In this document: positions 60,429-64,000 of the stretch, one piece after another
Layout: the number at the start of each line of letters is the position of its first letter
Numbering within the stretch: position 1 is the stretch's first letter
Assembly (NCBI GenBank): GCA_938033875.1
Contig: CALHKG010000013.1
Coordinates: forward strand, 1 to 64,000
Length of the DNA stretch: 64,000 nucleotides
From: an uncultured Candidatus Saccharibacteria bacterium
GTDB lineage: Bacteria > Patescibacteriota > Saccharimonadia > Saccharimonadales > Saccharimonadaceae
Direction of reading: 5' to 3'
The notes under the pieces: model-generated
The model's database searches: none
The model's input: the letters and a program-made list of their open reading frames with translations, nothing else
What the model was told of the DNA's origin: nothing
Program-made: the position numbers and the translations under genes

Positions 60429-60642
60429 ATTAGAAGACATCTCAAAAAAACTATCAATTCTAATTGCACTTGTCGTAAGGAGTCTTCCAGAGGGGTTAGA
60501 TACTAAGCAGGGCATTAAGCTTCTTGATGGCTATGGTTTATCAAATATTGAAATAGCGACTATTTTGGGTATGAAACCTTCGGCGGTATCGATGGCTCGT
60601 TCAAGAATGAAAGGAAAAAAAGATGGTAAAACAGAAATCTAG
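60418..60642 (+). CDS. Mini-HTH protein 2 of 5
   Basis: 74 aa from GTG 60418 with GGAG eight bases upstream. ISKKLSILIALVVRSL helix, then KLLDGYGLSNIEIATILGMKPSAVSMARSRMKGKK, a clear HTH with basic end. Closest sibling of protein 1. Overlaps gene 3 by 20 bases. Confidence 0.8.
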   Translation: MESKLEDISKKLSILIALVVRSLPEGLDTKQGIKLLDGYGLSNIEIATILGMKPSAVSMARSRMKGKKDGKTEI

Positions 60643-60835
60643 CAGCGACACTACGCTAGAAGATATTAAGAAAGCGTTAGACAAACTGACTATCATCGAG
60701 TTGATAAAATCGGGGGCGACTCGTACTCAGGTTAGGAGTATTGTTGGCTCAATGAGTAATGAAACCTTTGCTGCGATAAATAAGGCACTAAAAAAGACAT
60801 CTATCCAAAAAGAAAGTGATGAGCAGAATGGATAA
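60623..60835 (+). CDS. Mini-HTH-like protein 3 of 5 (diverged)
   Basis: 70 aa, ATG 60623 after AAAGGA. TLEDIKKALDKLTIIELIKSGATRTQVRSIVGSMSNETFAAINKALKK keeps the leading helix and the HTH length, but the recognition part is unusual (MSNETFAAINK), so DNA binding may be changed or lost. The start LEDIKKALDKL mirrors LEDISKKLSIL of protein 2. Overlaps gene 4. Confidence 0.72.
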   Translation: MVKQKSSSDTTLEDIKKALDKLTIIELIKSGATRTQVRSIVGSMSNETFAAINKALKKTSIQKESDEQNG

Positions 60836-61004
60836 ACAAATTCAAAAAACGCTAGATCAAATTAAGTGGTTGATGGTATTGCAATTACAAAATCAAGGCG
60901 TTTCATCGAAAGAGATAGCTTGCGTGCTTGAAGTTGATCCTGCAGCCATAAGTCGCAGGGTACCCCGTCGAAGAAAAAATGTGAAAATTGAGGGTAAGGA
61001 GTAG
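60828..61004 (+). CDS. Mini-HTH protein 4 of 5
   Basis: 58 aa from ATG 60828 (GTG 60816 and ATG 60819 are in-frame alternatives). MDKQIQKTLDQIKWLMVLQLQNQGVSSKEIACVLEVDPAAISRRVPRRRKN: leading helix plus a compact HTH ending in an Arg cluster, the most convincing DNA binder of the five. The ATG overlaps the stop of gene 3. Confidence 0.75.
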   Translation: MDKQIQKTLDQIKWLMVLQLQNQGVSSKEIACVLEVDPAAISRRVPRRRKNVKIEGKE

Positions 61005-61007
61005 AAT

Positions 61008-61274
61008 ATGGTAAAAGACGAACGTAACTATCTAGAGATTATTGCTTTGGCACAACTGACTATCCAGGTTGATCGATATATTCGAGAGACTGAAATCGCA
61101 AGACCAAAGCCTAGATCAATTGATAAAATGCTTTCGGATGTTGGTCTGAAGACGAATGATATTGCGAAGTTGCTTGGAAAAACAGAGAGAGCTGTACAAA
61201 TGCAGATAGCTTCTGATAGCAAAACCAAAAAGAACAAAACCCTTGAAAAAGTAAAAGGTGAAAGTACAAAATAA
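61008..61274 (+). CDS. Mini-HTH protein 5 of 5
   Basis: 88 aa, ATG 61008 with AAGGAG seven bases upstream. Longer leading helix (YLEIIALAQLTIQVDRYIRETE) then SIDKMLSDVGLKTNDIAKLLGKTERAVQMQI, the same HTH pattern GL-X4-IAXLL, and a Lys-rich tail. One base of overlap with the next gene (TAATG). Confidence 0.78.
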   Translation: MVKDERNYLEIIALAQLTIQVDRYIRETEIARPKPRSIDKMLSDVGLKTNDIAKLLGKTERAVQMQIASDSKTKKNKTLEKVKGESTK

Positions 61275-61864
61275 TGGCGAATCGATTAAATCCCAATATA
61301 ATCAAACACCTCGAAACCAAATTAGGCAAAACTGCGGCTCAGATTCGTCCACGTATTTCTGAGATTCGCAGACGAAATAGTGCACTAACGCTAAATGCAG
61401 CTGCACAGGTGTACGCTGAAAAGAATGGCACCTCTGTATTAACTAAACTTAATCCTGAAGATAGGCAATCGTTGGGTATATATCAGCAGGTAAAGAGTGT
61501 AACAAATAATGTAAATTATAACAAAAGTCATATCAATAAGAGCATTACAATTAGTGCTGATCAAATCAGTAATCTCATTGCTGGACACCACAATACAGGC
61601 AATATTATTGTAAAAAATGATTTGGAATCTGCTCTGATGTCTTTGGCGGATGAGGTAAAAAAATCACTTGAAATAAATGATGACGACAAGAATGAAATAA
61701 TAGCAGAAGTTGGCACTATTCTTAGTCAATCAAAAAAAAGCATTCCTGATAAAGATACCATAAAAAAATCATGGGCGTCATTGAGTGTTTTTTCAAAATT
61801 TGCTAGTATCGCCGGCTCTATTGCTACAGTGGGAGAGTTTTTGCATCAATTAGGATTAATATAA
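61274..61864 (+). CDS. Uncharacterised 196-aa protein closing the mini-HTH operon
   Basis: Basic N-terminus (1-45: AAQIRPRISEIRRRNSALT), a central beta-like stretch (INKSITISADQISNLIAGHHNTGNIIVKN, about 80-115), an acidic helix, and a hydrophobic end (FSKFASIAGSIATVGEFLHQLGLI, 172-196) that could insert in a membrane. No family recognised. Coupled to gene 5 and 28 bases before the methyltransferase. The combination of DNA-binding partners and a hydrophobic C-terminus would fit an effector, but this is speculation. Confidence 0.75.
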   Translation: MANRLNPNIIKHLETKLGKTAAQIRPRISEIRRRNSALTLNAAAQVYAEKNGTSVLTKLNPEDRQSLGIYQQVKSVTNNVNYNKSHINKSITISADQISNLIAGHHNTGNIIVKNDLESALMSLADEVKKSLEINDDDKNEIIAEVGTILSQSKKSIPDKDTIKKSWASLSVFSKFASIAGSIATVGEFLHQLGLI

Positions 61865-61892
61865 AAAACGAATATTCCAAAAAGGGGATAAT

Positions 61893-63776
61893 ATGAGAGA
61901 CCAAATAGTAGATAATGATATAAATCAATTACCATCCACTTCTCCCAACTTCCGCACCGACCTAGCCAAAAAACTGGAAGAGTTAGTGCCGGAGGCGATT
62001 GCGGATGGTAAGGTGGATGTCATTAAGTTGAAGGAGTTGCTGGCGGAAGATGCTGGCGAGCCGAATGAGCGGTTCGGGTTGTTTTGGCCGGGCAAGAAGC
62101 AGGCACTTCGGGCGGCACAAGAGCCGACGACTGCAACGCTCCGACCCGCCAAGGACGAGAGTAAAGATTGGGACACGACCAATAATATTTTCATCGAGGG
62201 TGATAACCTCGAGGTGCTGAAAGTCTTGCAAAAGCAGTACCACAACAGTATCAAAATGATTTACATCGATCCGCCGTATAACACTGGCAAAGATTTTGTC
62301 TATCCGGACAATTTCAAGGAAGGTCTGCAAAACTACCTGGAGTTTAGCCATCAGGTAGACGAGGGTAACAAAAAGATCAGTACCAACACCGAAACCGCCG
62401 GTCGTTATCACAGCAACTGGCTGAATATGATGTATCCGCGTTTGAAGTTGGCGCGCAATTTGTTGACCGATGATGGGGTGATATTTATTTCAATTGACGA
62501 CGCCGAACAAGCTAATTTAAAGAAAATGTGTGATGAGATTTTTGGTGAGGGCAATTTTATCGCACAATTTATATGGAAGTCAAAATTGGGCAAAGTTGGA
62601 ACAACTACTACAGTATCGACGATCCATGAGTATATACTCTGTTATACACGAAATGCTAGCTTAACATCTTTCAAAATGATTGAAAAAGAAACTGACGGTA
62701 GACGAGAAAACCTTCGACAATGGGGCCAGGCAGACAGGAGAGAAGACAGGCCATCTATGTATTATCCAATAACCATTGATGGCGTTACAGTTTATCCAAA
62801 AAGAACTGACGGTAGCGATGGTAGATGGCGTGTAAGTGAACAGAGAGCTAAGGAACTTGCCGATGCGGGAATGCTTGTATTATCACGAGGTGAGTATTTT
62901 GATACAATTTATAGAATTTTTTCTGCAGGAGTTAGCATCACTCCCTTTGAAACTATATTAGACGGAGTTGGAACTACAGCTAGAGGTTCTAAAAAGCTTG
63001 GTGGGCTGAATATGCAGGCATTTTTTGACTATCCTAAACCAGTTGAGCTGATTGTTTATCTTATGAATTTGATAACTAAAGAGAGTGATACTATTTTAGA
63101 TTTCTTCGCTGGCTCCGCCACTACCGCTCACGCTGTTATGCAACTCAACGCCGAAGATGGCGGTAATCGTAAGCACATCATGGTGCAGCTGCCTGAGCCG
63201 ACCGATGAAAAGAGCGAGGCGTTTAAGGCTGGCTACAAAAAGATTAGCGATATTGCCCGCGAGCGTATCAATCGGGCGGGTGAAAAGATTAAAGCCGATT
63301 TTGCCGATAAGCTGGCTGAGCGTGAGACTCCGCTGGATGTTGGATATCGTACTTACAAACTGGCTGACACCAATTTCACCAAGTGGCAAAGCGCGCCGAC
63401 GGGCGATTTGACCGAATTGCAGGCACGACTTGATCTGATGCGCGAAAGCAGTAACGATAATGCTAGCGAGGAAGATTTACTGGTGGAAGTGCTTTTGAAA
63501 ATGGGTTTGCCGCTGACTACGCGCACTCAAACCGTCGACGTCGATGGTCTGCATGTATATCAAGTCGTCGTCGAGGGCGATTCGACGGAAGGTCAGCCAG
63601 TGCTGTATCTCAACGAACACGCCAAGCCGACATTAGAACAATTACGCGCCATTATCACCGACCTGACTCCGAGTAAGTTTGTCATTCTCGACGACGCCTT
63701 TCAGGGTGACAACCAGCTTAAAACCAATCTGGTCCAAACTTGTAAAAGCTATGATGTAGAATTGTGGACGGTGTAA
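61893..63776 (+). CDS. Type III-like (beta-class) DNA adenine methyltransferase, Mod
   Basis: 627 aa, ATG 61893 after AGGGGA. Motif IV DPPY at residues 126-129 precedes motif I DFFAGSATT at 403-411, the beta-class order of type III Mod subunits; the target-recognition region lies between (about 230-395). C-terminal about 150 residues are a Mod-specific helical part. It should methylate adenine in its recognition sequence. The middle (about 62570-63090) is much more AT-rich than both flanks, suggesting an exchanged recognition domain. No Res subunit in the window; it may lie beyond the right edge. Confidence 0.93.
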   Translation: MRDQIVDNDINQLPSTSPNFRTDLAKKLEELVPEAIADGKVDVIKLKELLAEDAGEPNERFGLFWPGKKQALRAAQEPTTATLRPAKDESKDWDTTNNIFIEGDNLEVLKVLQKQYHNSIKMIYIDPPYNTGKDFVYPDNFKEGLQNYLEFSHQVDEGNKKISTNTETAGRYHSNWLNMMYPRLKLARNLLTDDGVIFISIDDAEQANLKKMCDEIFGEGNFIAQFIWKSKLGKVGTTTTVSTIHEYILCYTRNASLTSFKMIEKETDGRRENLRQWGQADRREDRPSMYYPITIDGVTVYPKRTDGSDGRWRVSEQRAKELADAGMLVLSRGEYFDTIYRIFSAGVSITPFETILDGVGTTARGSKKLGGLNMQAFFDYPKPVELIVYLMNLITKESDTILDFFAGSATTAHAVMQLNAEDGGNRKHIMVQLPEPTDEKSEAFKAGYKKISDIARERINRAGEKIKADFADKLAERETPLDVGYRTYKLADTNFTKWQSAPTGDLTELQARLDLMRESSNDNASEEDLLVEVLLKMGLPLTTRTQTVDVDGLHVYQVVVEGDSTEGQPVLYLNEHAKPTLEQLRAIITDLTPSKFVILDDAFQGDNQLKTNLVQTCKSYDVELWTV

Positions 63777-63777
63777 G

Positions 63778-64000
63778 ATGAATAATATTTTTGAACAATC
63801 AAAAAAAATTAACGAACATGGCGTCGAGTATTGGACTGCACGTGATATGTACAGGATACTGGAATATTCAGAGTATAGAAATATCTTGCCAGTAATAGAA
63901 AAAGCGAAGACTGCAGCAGAGAATAGTGGTGCAGTTGTCCACAACCATTTCGTGGATATCAACGAAATGGTCGCCATTGGTTCTGGTGCACAGCGTGAGC
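63778..64000 (+). CDS. DinD-like protein (partial, C-terminus missing)
   Basis: Starts at ATG 63778, one base after the Mod stop, and runs off the window after 74 codons. EYWTARDMYRILEYSEYRN, VIEKAKTAAENSG and HFVDINEMVAIGSGAQRE match the N-terminal BRO-like region of DNA-damage-inducible protein D. DinD antagonises RecA filaments in E. coli, and DinD/RhuM-like genes often sit inside R-M loci, as here. Confidence 0.85.
   Translation, partial: MNNIFEQSKKINEHGVEYWTARDMYRILEYSEYRNILPVIEKAKTAAENSGAVVHNHFVDINEMVAIGSGAQRE

Noticed and set aside
57256..63776. Canonical DISARM system
   Set aside because: Helicase and methyltransferase fit loosely, but drmA, drmB and drmC are not seen and the methyltransferase is of type III Mod layout.

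Overview
The window looks like a chromosomal segment of a Candidatus Saccharibacteria (TM7 / Patescibacteria) genome that spans the replication origin. Reasons: the rnpA-rpmH / dnaA-dnaN origin layout, a relaxase-free type IV secretion (T4SS)-like operon with PrgI, VirB4 and VirB6-like proteins, short or absent 5' leaders, small gene sizes, ordinary use of UGA as a stop (unlike the recoded Gracilibacteria/Absconditabacteria), and surface proteins resembling those of Actinobacteria, the usual hosts of these epibionts. The lineage call is inference from gene content; no rRNA is present.

Layout. (1) 1-16507: the start of a VirB2/pilin-like gene on the minus strand, tRNA-Asp, a Tat-type lipoprotein, then a plus-strand T4SS-like operon: two VirB6-like membrane proteins, PrgI, a TraC-like protein, a VirB4 ATPase, a 1012-aa membrane protein ending in an M15 (VanY-like) peptidase, a lysozyme + NlpC/P60 hydrolase, and small anchored proteins including a PEGA protein. 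No relaxase or VirD4 lies in the window, so a host-directed secretion or attachment machine is more likely than conjugation. (2) 16497-21375: dnaN and dnaA (minus), DnaA-box-like sites on both sides of dnaA, then rpmH, rnpA, yidC and jag (plus). (3) 21356-45246: a 24-kb cell-surface glycan locus with GtrA/GtrB-like pair, GT2 and GT4 glycosyltransferases, a Wzm/Wzt ABC exporter, a GT-C-like membrane protein, an FG-GAP surface protein, a decayed DegT aminotransferase, the complete dTDP-L-rhamnose pathway (rfbA, B, C, D), a polyprenyl-phosphate sugar transferase and an O-antigen-ligase/Wzy-like protein. (4) 45281-50911: a LexA-type DNA-binding protein without protease domain, tRNA-Asn, a Nudix hydrolase, two tandem secreted GH16 glycanases (one with LRRs, a PQ stalk and a LANTG C-terminal anchor) and an APH-like kinase. 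(5) 50948-56492: an anaerobic ribonucleotide reductase operon behind two NrdR-box-like sites: nrdD, nrdG, a ferredoxin-reductase-like flavoprotein and a long acidic protein with a four-cysteine motif. (6) 56590-64000: a radC gene broken by an in-frame TAG, then a defence-island-like cluster: SNF2-type helicase, five consecutive tiny helix-turn-helix-like proteins, a 196-aa protein, a type III-like (beta-class) DNA methyltransferase and a DinD-like protein running off the right edge.

The least described element is the overlapping array of five mini-HTH genes plus the 196-aa protein (60192-61864), which sits as an AT-rich block between helicase and methyltransferase. A second theme is promoter architecture: many genes have a TATAMT -10 box exactly six nucleotides before ATG, predicting widespread leaderless transcription.
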